This document shows positions 47,065 through 59,662 of a stretch of 64,000 nucleotides of DNA, in pieces (within the stretch, counting starts at the first letter, position 1; each line of letters starts with the position of its first letter). Origin of the DNA: Cryptomeria japonica (Eukaryota; Streptophyta; Pinopsida; Cupressales; Cupressaceae). The stretch lies in assembly GCF_030272615.1 (NCBI RefSeq), contig NC_081411.1, positions 157,498,471 to 157,562,470 on the forward strand, written 5' to 3'. The translations under genes were made by a program, and so were the position numbers. The notes under the pieces are model-generated. The model was not told the DNA's origin. It made no database searches and saw nothing but the letters and a program-made list of their open reading frames with translations.

Positions 47065-47659
47065 TTACATTACATGGGAGATAACTTTACATGCAAGAAA
47101 ACACACAAAAAAATATATTGCACAAATTATATATTCTAGCAAACCATCTACACTGCAATCTTTCTCAACGCCATATAGGGATTGCTGAAAAAATACCAAT
47201 GGAGCTACAACTAGTACAATAGATAGAAATATCCCTAGTACCAAACATGTACCATGCTCTAGTAATGAATCACAATGTATGTCAGTAGGAGCTAAAGTTA
47301 AATTTTTAGAAAAGATCAAAGATAAATCATATTTATTATCCTCAATAGTTTCAACATTATTTAAAAATTTATCGACTAAATTAATCAGTATAAGAGGTTT
47401 GATACAAAGAGGAGAAAAAGAAGAATCACTTGGAATTGAAAATTTCAAATTGTGATGAGGTTGGACAAGGTAAGGCTCCTCTTTAGGATTGAGTGATGGT
47501 TGATAAAATGAGATTAAATCAACATTCTACTACTTATGAGAAGAACCAATTTTGGAAGAAATCTCACAAGCCTTGGCACAACCTCTTTTTCAGTGTTCTC
47601 TTATACTACAATTTCATTGGCTATGACTCAAAGCTTTTGGAGGGGGTCTGGGATCACTC

Positions 47660-48270
47660 AAAATTTATTTTATTTCTTCCTTTTCTCTAGGACGATAAGG
47701 AGGAACAAAAGGAACTACAAAATGTTGAGAGATAGAAGGTCTTATATATTTTCCTCTTTGTCCATTATAGGATTGTGGAGTTGGCATTGCAACATATATA
47801 GGAAGAATATTAGGAGTAGGAATTAGTCTTGGTCTATGATGTGGATCAATAAGAGCTTCTCCCATATCCATAGATGATGAAGGATCCTCAGGGGTAGTAT
47901 TCAAAGAGGATCACAAAGGATTACCTACGGATAAGGTAGTTATCCTATTGGCTATAAACTTTTGGTAGGAAAAGAATAGGATATCCTCACAAGGGTGAAG
48001 TTATTGTGATTTTCTAAGGGATGTAAAAGACTATGATGTATAGTTATGAATTGTAATTTATGATGGAATTTCAAAATCTTATGGATACAAGAAGAGACTA
48101 ATTTCATAGATTTGAGCCAAGGATAACCAAAATTCACATAAAATTGATTCAAAGTAATGATAATGGTAAAGGGAACATCTAAGAACTTAAAGCCAACTTA
48201 AATAAGAAAGAGTGATGTAGCCAATGGTGGTAGAAGTGAAACTATCATGCATTGTGATCAAGACATTATA
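47660..48270 (-). pseudogene. Relic of a gypsy-type protease region
   Basis: The minus strand at about 48040-48180 reads LDVPFTIIITLNQFYVNFGY and PWLKSMKLVSSCIHKILKF. This matches the FGYPWL...HKCLKF pattern found at the end of protease domains in plant Ty3/gypsy polyproteins. After several stops an 80-codon Pro-rich frame (47665-47904, with MPTPQSYNGQRGKYIRPS) follows. A further 127-codon frame at 47065-47448 with two hydrophobic stretches lies downstream; I do not recognise it. No LTRs were found. Confidence 0.45.
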
Positions 48271-48396
48271 TTTATCATGTGTCTTGATATAATTCATGTG
48301 TGGTAACAAATTATTCTATAGTAACACACACCATATATGCAAGATCAATAAACAAATAATGTAGTAGAAGCCACAATATTAGTTTATGGCTTATGC

Positions 48397-48654
48397 ATGG
48401 TGTGCATTGTTGTCATTCAAAATTTAAATATTGAAGGGGATTCTATGAATATAATTTCAACCCTCAAGAAATTGGAAGCTCCAAATTGGAGTGTGAGGTA
48501 CATCCTTCAGGAGGCTTGGGAGATATTGGAGAATAGTGGTAAATATACAATTAAACATTATTTCCGAGAAGAAAATAGTTTGGTGGATTCTCTAGCCAAC
48601 AAAGAATGTCAGCTAAATTTGGGGGACTTCAAGCTTAGTTATAAACATATATAA
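48397..48654 (+). pseudogene. LINE-type RNase H domain fragment
   Basis: The 85-codon frame reads NLNIEGDSMNIISTL, KLEAPNWSVRYILQEAWEIL and IKHYFREENSLVDSLANKE. The EGDS aspartate, the helix pattern and the R-E-x-N-x-x-V/A-D-x-L-A-N ending are those of the RNase H domain at the C-terminus of plant LINE ORF2 (RVT_3 type). The N-terminal catalytic part is missing, so this is a 5'-truncated copy. It is followed by about 1.7 kb of non-coding DNA ending in an A-rich tract. Confidence 0.7.
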
Positions 48655-50357
48655 ATCTTTAAATTAACCATTTATGTGTTTTTTTACAATTTTAATGTTT
48701 AATGTTATGATGTAAGCACTATACATAGTGGGTGGAAGCCACACTATAGGTCATCTAAGTTTAGTGGTACAATTCAAATTTTCCTGGTGATCATCATAAG
48801 AGGAAGGTCAAGTGGCCATCCATGCACTTGAGGTGGCATCTTTCTGGCATGCATGCAGGATATGGAATGATTCCAAGGCAAGATGAAGAGCTATAATTTG
48901 AAATGGACATTGCCTTCGAGGTTGCATTAAATATTTTGCTTATCACATGCTTAACAAGTGGTATCCCACCTAGTTATTGTGACACCTTCTCAAAGCTTCT
49001 TTGTTAATAGAAATGATTATTATGCATGTGAAGGGTTTCAAGTGAACATTAGGGATGCCCACAAAGTACCTTGATAATACCTTTTAAATGTGTTAAATCC
49101 TTCCCTTTTGTGAGGAAAATACTATTTGTAGTTCATCGCATCTCAAAATTCATATGAAGTTTTTAAAGAGATGGATATAAGGGGAGAAAAGGCTCATTTT
49201 GTCTCATCCTTCTCTTCTCTCTACGTTGTCCACTCATTGGTGTTCATAGAAATGAAATACGAGCTGCTTAATCAATGGATTTCAATAACATTTTTAGGTT
49301 GGGAGTTCCCAACCTTGGGGACCTACACAACAGAGCACCTGAAGCAAATTTTCAATTGGTACTATGTGAAAATTCAGTAGGCAATTATCACAATAGTGGA
49401 GAAGAGGGGTTTAGCTCTAAAGAACCTCATAGTATCTTTCCTTTGTAGGTTGTATATGTGTTCATATCCAATGCTTTTAATTTACTTTAGTATTATAAAC
49501 CTCTATGTTGCATTTATGTTCAAGTTATGTCAAAGAGGGTTTCGTTTCTATTGATGATATTGAAAGGGAAATGAAAAAATATGACATGTTGAATGGCAGG
49601 GGATGGGTGGGAATACTTTTTCCATGATTTTTTTTAAATAAGAAGCCCCACAATGTGAGCATATACAATGCTATGAAAATAGGACTTGAATCTAATAATT
49701 ACAAGATTTTTGAGAATGAGTTAGGATTATTCTTTGAGATGATTTCATCGATAGAGGTAAATCAATTTTTAAAACTTTTTTACTTAGTTTCACTAACCTC
49801 ATCATCATAAGGTTCAAAAGGCTCTTGTCATGGATAGGGTAGTGGGGCACCAAAATAGTACTTAGTGGGCTTCAAGTTTGGAGATAATGCTCATCAGGTG
49901 GACAATGCAAAGAATGAGGTGATAGGAGAGAATTCACTAGATAATTAGTGTGCTCTGCATTATCTCTAATTGTTATATGGTGCAGTTTCTTTTTATCTTT
50001 TTCTTGTTTAGATAAATATTTTTTCTATTATATGTAGCTTTCCCTTTAATTATAGAATTTTAAAATGTATCTTGTCTAGGGTCTATATTTAGAACATTTT
50101 GTGTATGCAAATAGTTTCTTAGATTGAGTAATGCTCTCTGAGCTAGTTTTTTTTGGGACTTTGGGTTTGCATATAGTATCTCAGATTGAGCAATGCTCTT
50201 TGAGCTAGTTTCTTTATGTTTTTTGTTGGATTCTACAATTTGAGCTATGAGATGAACTAGTTATTTTTTTGATAATATCTTCTGTTATGTATATTTTATG
50301 TCTTATCAATAGTATAAATTACACTTTCATGATTTTCCCTTAAAAAAAGAAAAAAAT
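48655..50357 (+). mobile_element. Probable 3' untranslated region and A-rich tail of the truncated LINE
   Basis: It continues from the RNase H stop with no further recognisable coding and ends in TTAAAAAAAGAAAAAAA at 50341-50357. A 62-bp direct duplication marked by CAGATTGAG and AATGCTCT lies at 50104-50215. Assignment to the LINE rests on continuity and the tail only. Confidence 0.4.
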
Positions 50358-53109
50358 AAGCACTCCATGTGAGGTTTTATCTTTGATTTTCATAGTAATC
50401 TATAATAGACAATCAGGTGCATTTATGATATCACTTTAGCTAAAGGTAATATGAGGCTCATGTCTAGGCTTAGTTTTTTGTTGCCTTATGAAACTCACAA
50501 AATTGTTGGCCTCATTCTAGATATGTTGTTAATGACTATATAGCTATCATTTTTATGCTCAACAACACTTGTAGAATGGGAAGGGAAAGGAACGGTAAAT
50601 ATTTACAAGTTTTTATTAGATTGTGCTATGGATTTATTCCCTAAATCATTCACATCATCTACAACTATAACTTATTAGAATCAATATGGTCTTAAATTTT
50701 ATGTTAAAAATGCATGCATTTATTAGTGTCACACCTGGGTTGATGATGATATTCACAAAAGGATTTGGAATTAAAGGAAGGTAGGAAAGTTGTGGAGGTA
50801 TCTATAGGATGGATAGGGGGAAGATTCATCAAATTATATTATTAATCAATTGAAGAATGATGCTATTTAATGAATCAAAAACGGGTGTGAAGTTGCAATA
50901 TTTAAATGTCACAGAAGAATAGTGAGCTACAATAGGGTTTTTTGTGGCTACAACTTGAGTATCAATATGGTTGGAAGAATTGCTTCTATTGATATTAATG
51001 ATTTTTTTTTATCTTATTTAATAAAGCCTTAAAATGTTTTATGAGAATCTTCGATCTTACCAACTAGAGACAAAATAAAGTAGATTCATATTGACTAATC
51101 TAAAGTTGATACTGGTGAAGTGTTATGCACAAGTATGTGAAAGATGTGTATTGAAAAAGTAGAATCTTTTCTTTAATATTTGATTGTAAATTATCAATAA
51201 AAAATCTTTGAATATCAACATTAGGAATAGAATATAAAATTTGTGAATATAAATATTGATATTTAACTAATTAGTTAGTTTTGATTTTTCTTAGTACCTT
51301 GTTTCCAATGCAATAAACTAGTTAAAGTAAGTTGGAGAAGCATAAGATCTATAATATATAATGGTTAAATATGACTTGCCATTTATTTGGCGAGTCAATA
51401 ATATCAATATCTTTTGCTCGCTATTTTTTTAAAAAGTAATTATATGATAAAATGTTAGCTCATTCCAATCCTATAATCCACTCAATTGTGACTAAGCTCT
51501 TAGAGATCATTATATAGTATCAAGAATGAATATTAGAAAGTAGGAAGTAACTTAAACTATTTGCAAAGCCCAAAATAGCCTCAACCAATAGGAATTTGAT
51601 CATGCAACATACTCATATACCTATACATCCTAACCAAATGTTTTAAAAAATAACTACTAACATATATTGATATTTATTATGTTGGATGCATGTCCCCCAC
51701 ATGTAGATTTTAATGAATAAAATAATTTCTAACATATACATATACATGTAATTATACATATACATAGTGTTGGTTGAATGTCTATTACATGAAGATTTTA
51801 AATTAGAATCTATTTATATTTTAGTTTTGCTACAATTTTGTCTATAACACTCAAATATTTTATTTGTCTCATTCATTCTTTTTACTATATTATAAATTTA
51901 ATTTTTCTACTCCTTCCTTAAATATTCTTTTACATTTTACCTTTTAACAATAGTTAATACAAACATAATAATATTTCTATTAACTTATACTTTAAAAGGA
52001 AACCAAATATTAAAATAAACATAATAATTTTACCCCTACATTTTCGATATTATTATACTTTCTTGATGAATGGAAAGGAAATCAAGTACATATTTAAGTA
52101 CCTCAAACTTAATGAAACAAGTTCCTTTCTATTTTTATCCCTATACAAACTAGCTACAATACTTTATGCTTAATGGGTCACACTGCATCATATTTTGTAG
52201 ATACGTATTCTCTATTGTCTTCTTTTCTACTGCTCATTTTATGTTTGTTAGATATTGTTTTTGTTTCCCCTTATAAAGGATTTTATTTGCATCTTTGAAA
52301 CCTATAAATTGTGGATATATATCTTACATATCCACGTGTCTAAAAGAAGAAAGAAAAAACTTTTATTTTCATTAAAAAATAAAGTAAAAATAGAGAAGGG
52401 AAAATGGTTGGGAATAGGGATTTGCCTTAGGTCAGACCCAAGTTTTGGAATTAACCATAACATAGAAGTGAAATTTAATCGAATTGGTGTAATGGAAATT
52501 ATTTCCTTTCTAGGGAAATGCTAAATAATGTTTGCAATGCTAATGTTATACCCTTTTATGGAGTTTTGTTTGTCTCCACTAGGAATTAAGGTTTCATGTT
52601 AGATAACATATCCATGTGTCTCTAAAAGAGATAAAACTTTTATTTTCATTAGAAAACATTGTGATTTTTATCACAGGTACAACTTTGTTTATGCATGTTT
52701 GTGATAGTTTGATCATTTTGGAAGTTGCCAACACCTTTTTTCTCTTTTGTAATAATTGTTTGCACATGCTTTCAAGTGGTGTTTCTCCCATGTTCTATAT
52801 TCTAGAATATATTTTAATATATAGTAGGTCTAAAGCATCTTTCCCTATATACACAATTATACTGGTATGTGTACTTTGTGGGCATTAAATATATTCTAAG
52901 CAGTAGTATAAAGTTCCAAAATAGACTAAGATCATTGCAATGTATGTATTGATGTTTATGTTGATAACTAATTCTAATCTTCTAGTTTTTCCATATCATT
53001 AAGAGATCCTCATCTCATTCTTAAATTCAAAAATCCTCATCACCTTGATGTGTGTTATGTGCAATTTTATTAAAGATTGTTAGTTGGAATGAATTCTTAT
53101 ATGTGTTCT
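50358..53109. other. AT-rich gene-free stretch
   Basis: No supported gene. A short segment (CATATCC-CGTGTCT...AACTTTTATTTTCATTA) occurs at about 52326 and again at 52607, a partial local duplication. Confidence 0.5.
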
Positions 53110-54549
53110 AGTTTTCCATGCTAAATGCATGGAGGAAACAACTTGTTTGCAATTTGTCATGCTGAATCTCTCCAACATAGAGTTCACATACTTTCTTTGG
53201 CTAATCCAAAGGTTTCTATTAGCTCTATCTCTTTTGATCTCCATTCCCAAATATACCTTGATGCACCTAGATCTTCCATCTCAAACTGTGCTGACAATTG
53301 AGACTTCAAATCTGAAATCATTCTCTTCCCATTCACAATAAACAACATATCATCCATATATAGGACAATATTTAGAATATTATCATTTTTCATTTTTATA
53401 ATAAATACTATGGTCTGATTTAGATCTTAGAAATCCTAGTGACAACACATAGGTGTCAAATTTGTAGTACCACATCCTAGGAAATTACTTAAGACCATAA
53501 AGAGAATTCTTCAACTTGCATAGCAAACTCACAAAGTGCTTTGGTTGTGATATGCAAATCTCCTCGAAATCGCCATTAAGGAAAGATATCTTCACATCCA
53601 TCTGCTCAACTTCCAAATCATGACTTGTTGTGAGAGATAATAATAGTTGAATCAATGTTAGCTTAGCTATATGAGAGAATATCTCTCCATAATCAATTTC
53701 CTTTACCTGGGAATATCCCTTTGTGACCAACCATGCCTTGTACTTCTCGACATTTTCATATGGAGCCAGTTTCTTCTTAAACAACCATTTACAACCAACG
53801 TGTTTGCATCCCTTGGGAAAATGTACCGAATCCCATGTAGCATTCATTTTCAATGCACCCATCTCTTTATTCATGGCTTCCATCCAGGAATCTATATCAT
53901 GCATACCCATTGCCTCTCTAACATTCCTAGGCCCATCAACATTAACAATCAATGCAAAGATACAACTAGATTCAAATAACGAATAACCAAACCTTATTGG
54001 TGAATAACCATATATTTCATGTTGCCTCCTATCGTGTGTAGACCCCCTCAAATACTAAGGTTGAGGATCATGTTCCTCTTCTGAACTCTATGAGTTGCTA
54101 GAACTCTCCTCATCATCAAGTCCTGCAAAAGTACATAGCTCATCTCTTTCGGGAGTGGGAAGAATCTAAACTACCCCCTTCTTCTATTTCTCTTCTTTCA
54201 TTGGCTGTAAATAAAATCTAGAAGGTTCCAACTCTTTGAATATTATACTCCTATTCTAGAAAATCTTCTATGCAACTAGACCCCAAAGCTTCTACCCTTT
54301 CACATCGATACCATAACTGATGAAGATACTCTTAACCATCTTGTTCTCTAATTTAGATATCTTTTCATTAGGCACATGAACATATGCCTCATAACCAAAG
54401 GCTCTAAGATGTCTCATCGAGGGATTCTTACAAGACCATGCTTCTGTAGGGTCTTTTCAACAAGCGTAGAGCTAGGAGATCTACTTATCAGATAACATGA
54501 AGTGGCTATTGCCTCATCCCAAAACTTTTATTTAAGGCCAAAACCACTC
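53110..54549 (-). pseudogene. Copia 3 integrase C-terminal part and reverse transcriptase
   Basis: Starting at the insertion junction the minus strand reads FWDEAIATSCYLISRSPSST, the integrase C-terminal segment, with many stops to about 54060. RT follows at 53485-54051 (MNKEMGALKMNATWDSV, CKWLFKKKL, QMDVKISFLNGDFEE, SLYGLK), then a stop and frame change into MDDMLFIVNGK (active site YMDD) at 53184-53393. A shift near 53270 restores an LGMEIKRDR ... WISQRKYVN reading. RNase H is absent. It would be the copia polymerase if intact. Confidence 0.85.
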
Positions 54550-54554
54550 ATCAT
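54550..54554. other. Left target-site duplication of the 5.1-kb insertion
   Basis: ATCAT before TGTAGTGCACC matches ATCAT after GGGAATTACA at 59658-59662. Removing the insert rejoins the copia integrase motif. Confidence 0.9.
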
Positions 54555-55308
54555 TGTAGTGCACCTCCTTGATTCAATTTTTCTTTTGTACATTAAAGGA
54601 TTCTATTGATCAAGTCTAGTATACTTTATGATGATTTGATAATGTCATGTTATGTACTAACCTTATTCCATGATTGTAATAGATGATGATGGACCGATAT
54701 TTGATGGTTTATATGTGTTCATTATTCATGATGGATCATATTGCTTATGGTACTTGATGACATTATGATTATGCTAACCCTACTCTTTGATTATGATGGC
54801 TGAGTTGATGCAATGATGTTGTGATTGTCTTGTAGTGTCTTCGTGACTAGAGATGATGTCATATCACTCATTGCAAGCATGATATGATGTTGCGATTCTC
54901 TATCACTTGTGTGACCATTTATGATTTATATACATCGACTCCACCCAGTCCCATAGGTCTGACCGTGTCTTTGCCCAAATAGCAACTTGTTGGAGATGGC
55001 ATATGTTTCCCTTGCACATTCTAGGCTTAAGATGTGACCTTGTCAGTTGAGTCATATTATTATTGTCTTGTAGCACATTGTGGTTGTTAGGACCCTTGTT
55101 ATGTGGTATTGTGAGTATGATTATTAATTTAAATTAATAATTGATTCTATTGCATAGTTTATTAAGTGGCTAGATTAAGATATTAATATTATTTGATTAT
55201 TTATTTATTGGTATTATTTAGTTATTGGGTTCCAATGTTTATCTTTTTTTATTTTAGTTTATTCCACTTATTTAATTATTTAGTGTTTAATTGATTATTT
55301 AATTTATT

Positions 55309-55865
55309 ATTTTTGATAAAGATAAATGAGTTTTACATGGACCCGAAACCAAGAATTTAACAGATTCTGGCCATCAGCCAACCAAACAGAAACCAACAAC
55401 AAAATAGGGGAACACACTAGACCAAGCACAAAATCAAAAAGAAACAACAGGTAACAAAACAAAGCACAGACAAACACTCAATTAAGCAAGTGCACCAGCT
55501 CCTAGTTCTTCTGGATGGCAAATTTGTTGATTTCTTCCAAGTCCTCCATAATGAACCTAGATGTACCCTTATTGCTGCTCCTGCTTTTGGTCATGGAACT
55601 AGGGCTCATAGTTTTATTGCTTCCTATAGTAGAGTCTTCACCACCCAAATCTTTCTTTCTGTTACTGTTACCACCTGATAATCACTGTCAATAGGATTGG
55701 ATCTTTTCCAGTCCCTCCATACTATTTTGCATGGCCTCCTTGCTTATGTCTACCAGATTCTTATGGTTATTCTTGGTCTCCTCCATAGACTACTCAACCT
55801 TCTCAATTCTTTTCTCATGATTACATTTCATAACCTCCACATCATGGGAAAGCTTCCGAGTCATG
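55309..55865 (-). mobile_element. LINE-like or retroposed fragment inside the insertion
   Basis: This segment is compositionally distinct from its AT-rich flanks. On the minus strand it encodes broken pieces such as HDVEVMKCNHEKRIEKVE and FIMEDLEEINKFAIQKN, then a T/G-rich 3' region ending TTATCTTTATCAAAAA. ATTTAATTTATT lies on both sides (55297-55308 and 55866-55877), a possible 12-bp target duplication. The surrounding DNA is rich in similar AT words, so the duplication could be chance. Confidence 0.35.
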
Positions 55866-55986
55866 ATTTAATTTATTGTTGAGATTTCATAATTATTAAT
55901 TTATTGATTTATTTGATCTATCATTTATTTATTGTTTAGATTTAATTTATTTGATTTATTGCTTATTAATTATTTAATTGTTATTT

Positions 55987-56120
55987 GTACAACTTGAGTT
56001 GGCCTAGTGGTGGAGAACTTGTCCTCTTGAAATAGAGGTTACAAGTTCAAATCCCACAAAGGGGGTAGGGTATGTACACCTTATCGGCTTCGGCCCATTA
56101 CCTATCAAAAAAAAAAAAAA
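55987..56120 (+). mobile_element. tRNA-derived SINE with poly(A) tail
   Basis: The 134-bp unit has an A box (TGGCCTAGTGG, 56000-56010) and a B box (AGTTCAAATCCC, 56044-56055) at tRNA-like spacing, and ends in 14 A's (56107-56120). It is flanked by a perfect 18-bp duplication, ATTATTTAATTGTTATTT, at 55969-55986 and 56121-56138. Pol III transcription and LINE-mediated retroposition are the known route for such elements. It inserted after the 5.1-kb element. Confidence 0.88.
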
Positions 56121-56138
56121 ATTATTTAATTGTTATTT

Positions 56139-58876
56139 ATTTTTTAATTATTTTTTATTTATTTATGGAGTTCTATTTGTATTTATTTATTTTGTTATTG
56201 AGTGTTATTTATTTTATTTATTTAATGGTTCCTTTTTTGGATTTATTATTGTTATTATCTATTTATTAATATTTATTTATTTATTGATGTGACTAAGGCA
56301 TATTATTTTATTGGATGAATAAATAATATTATTACCATGGATAATATTTAATTTTGGGGTTTGAGTTATTATTTTATTAATTACCTTTTTACCCTTCTTA
56401 GTTATTTTATTTGGATATTGCCTACATACCCTTTTATTTTATTGACCAAATGGTGTGAGGTAGGAAAATAATATATTTATTTATTATACACCTCGAATTT
56501 AAGTTTGGGTAGGTATATTATATAGCTTTTAGGATTATTTTTATTGGTTGGCTTTTATTATAGTTTAAAGTTTAATTTTTGATATATTTGAACTTCCTAT
56601 GCATTCACGAAGGTTGATTTTTCAGTGATTTCCTAGAGTTGGATATCAAACTTGGATTGAATATTGTTGAAGTTTTGGATTCCTTGTGGATTTTTCTCTT
56701 CTTTGATTTCAACCATGTTATTGGATTTTTGTTTCTTCTTCTCTTTTGAATTTTGACTTCTGGAAATGCAATGTCTTCTCTGTGACTATGCAAAGATTTC
56801 TTGCAGAATGTAGTTTAATTTGTTTGGGGAGATTAGATTTGAAAGTTGAATAATTAATTTGAATTGGAAGGAAAATTGGAATGGGGTAATTGCCATTCAT
56901 TGTTTTGAACTTCTAGAAATCACTTGTTGGTATTGTCTTTCTATGTCTTTTTTTGTGAATTATTATGATTCCTCTTCCTTGTGTTTTAAAGGAATATTGA
57001 TCTTGTTTTTTGGAGTTATACATCTCCTTGTATTGCATTTGTTGTATTTCCTTGCTACAAAGTTAAGATTTACATTTTTGGGCTCGCTCTAGCTTGTCGG
57101 GAAACTCTTTATTTTATCATGATTGTACATTTTGGGATAAAGACTATTTGAGGAGAGTTTGAGATTTTATTTAAGCCTTGTAAAGGTTTTGTGTTATCTC
57201 ATGGAAGTTATTGCAGAGTTATTATATCTCCCTTTGATGCTATGGTTTGAAGGTATTATTCTGAGCATTGTGGGAGAAATTTTTCTATACAGTTTTATGT
57301 TTGTGAGTCTACAACTTTGTATTTTTGAATTCCCTCTTTGATTTTTGGATCTTCTAGGCCTTCTGGGTTGAGTTTGTGTGCCATTTTTGACCCCTAAGCA
57401 AATCTGGGCAAGTGTCCTATCCTTATGTGTTCATTTTGATTGATTTTGGTACATTTCACCAAAAAAGCTACTGAAACTACCCAAAACACTATCTTATGGA
57501 CCATAAATGCTACTCCTCAGACCAGAAACACTAATGTAGTTTCCAAAAATGCCACTCTACATTTCAGGGGTGCTGATTTGCATTTCAGGAGTGTTGAACT
57601 ACTCTAGAGGGGTTAGGAAGGTCAATTTGTGCTTTGTGAGTGTCTTTTGAGATTTGTGCATTCTCAAGAGGCATGTATAGGTTGTGTTGACATTCTCTGA
57701 GTTGTCCTTGATGTATTTTTATCTTTCATCATTTATTTTGTGCTCCATTAAGAGGGTTTGTGCCTTACCGTTGAGGTGTTTCATATGCATGTTGTATTGC
57801 TCTGGCGAGAGGGAGAATTCCTCACTGCCGAGGATTGATTATATGGCTCCAATGGGATGTGTTTTTTCCTCACTGTGGAGGAGTCAACATGGATTTAGTT
57901 TCATCCTTTGATTATATTTATGTTTTTATTTTTTCAGTGAAGGCTCATACCATGTGTATGGTTACTTCATTATGATCAGTTGTTCTTAGTATGTTGCAAC
58001 TATTTATATATCATTTGTGAACCTTCATGAGGTTTTCATGATGTCTTTTAGATTCATTATTTACCCTATGGTAATGGTCCATGGTTGGGAGAGCGGGCTC
58101 TTGCATGTGCAGGACCAAGATCATGAGCATTAGATCTATAGGAGGGGGTCTAGAACTATGGAACCACATGAAGAGTTTTCTTGTAATTGAAAGTGATGAT
58201 ATTAAAATAATTAATTAATGAGTTTGAGTATTTAGGAATTCCCTAACCTCATAGCCCTAGAGTGTTTCTCAAGATGAGCTTGGGAAGACCATTGAAGCAA
58301 CAAACCTATCTCTCCTGAATGGCTCCAAGGTTGAGAAGGTTCCACATGTCTACTAGGGTGAGGCTCAACCCCTTCTTTTGTGAGGGTAGCATGTGATAAC
58401 ACTCTTCCCTAGTTGTATCCATTATCCATATGCCTTGATTTGTTGATTATTCCTCTATAAGTTTGGTTGCTTTGATTTAGCCTTGTGATGTGATTGGATG
58501 TTGTTTATATGTTGGAGTCTTGTGATGTCATTTTGTATCCTTTGGTTGTTACGTGTTAGCTTAGGTCTTAAGTGTGATTTGGAACCTTATGTCATCTCCT
58601 AGCACGGGGGTTGGTTCCTATTTGGTTCCAGATGGTCAAGTGGTTAGATGCCTTCTTACATTGGGATATTCTTCTTAGATGCAAGCGTGCATGGATTGGA
58701 TTCTTGGATTGTTCATTATGTGGATATTCTTTGAAACTGATTTCTATGTACTTGGAATAGAAAATATAATTGTATCATGGTGATTTGTATATGTAAAAGG
58801 ACATTGTGTACCCTTGTGTCATGCATCTTCATGTATTTTTAGATGAAATTGTAATGGGATATGATGTAGTGGCTTA
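56139..58876. other. Non-coding interior of the 5.1-kb insertion
   Basis: An AT-rich TTATTTATTT zone (to about 56300) is followed by sequence with no recognisable ORF, repeats or RNA. Small open frames show no domains. Confidence 0.5.
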
Positions 58877-59008
58877 GGAGATTTAATCACCAATTATTCC
58901 TTGATGCATTGGATATTCATTATGTAATAAGAAATTATGAGTGGAGATTTAATCACCAATTATTCCTTGATGTATTGGATATTCATTATGTAATAAGAAA
59001 TAATGAGT
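58877..59008. repeat. 66-bp tandem duplication
   Basis: GGAGATTTAATCACCAATTA starts at 58877 and again at 58943. The two 66-bp copies differ at only a few positions. Confidence 0.92.
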
Positions 59009-59657
59009 TCTACGTGGGAAAAGAAAGAGGTAGTATTCATGTCTTTGTATTGCATTGATGTTCGTGGAATAGAATTGTTATGTTTAATCTTATGGAATAT
59101 AAGTTGGAAAGAATAGTAATTTCTGTTATAGCTCTTATTTAAGTAATGGGAGTTATCTATTCTTATTGAAAGAAATTGTTATAAATATCCATAATGCATT
59201 TGTGATGAAGGAAAGTGTGAGTATTAGGAACATTTGGTTGGTATTTTTTAATGAACCTAAAGAGTATGCATTGCGATAGAGTTATGTTTATGTGTTAATG
59301 AATCATCATAGTTATAAAGGAAGTAAATGATTAGTTGGATAATATTATATGGTGTTCTAGATGGAAAGGTGATGTGTTAGAATTAAGTCAGATAGTGATG
59401 TTGAGATACCCTAGGGAATGGATATATCAAAAGGGTTTATTTAGTAATATGTTAGTTATTAAATGATTTATTCCAATTTCTTAATGTGGTACTATGGTTA
59501 TGTTCATCTTGATTCATGTGATCTTGTAAATAGTTAATGTTGCATTAATGTATGTTAGTGATAACCTTGGCATAATGAAAGTTTTTAAAAATTTTTTTAT
59601 CTCCATTTGTTAGTAGATTATGGATTATATCTCTAGGGTATTTTGGTGGGAATTACA

Positions 59658-59662
59658 ATCAT
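59658..59662. other. Right target-site duplication of the 5.1-kb insertion
   Basis: ATCAT, identical to 54550-54554. Confidence 0.9.

Larger units (their letters stand above)
54555..59657. mobile_element. 5.1-kb non-coding TG...CA insertion (possible solo LTR)
   Basis: It begins TGTAGTGCACCTCC, ends GGTGGGAATTACA and is flanked by a perfect 5-bp duplication, the signature of LTR-element integration. No internal direct repeats long enough to be its own LTRs, no PBS and no coding frame were found. Its TGTA...TACA termini match the style of the Tat LTR here. A very long solo LTR of a gypsy element is the simplest reading; a large non-coding derivative is an alternative. It contains a LINE-like retroposon and a SINE. 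Orientation is undetermined. Confidence 0.8.

Noticed and set aside
58864-59657. Possible internal LTR of the 5.1-kb insertion starting TGTAGTGGC
   Set aside because: Only the first seven bases match the insertion's left end; downstream sequence is unrelated.
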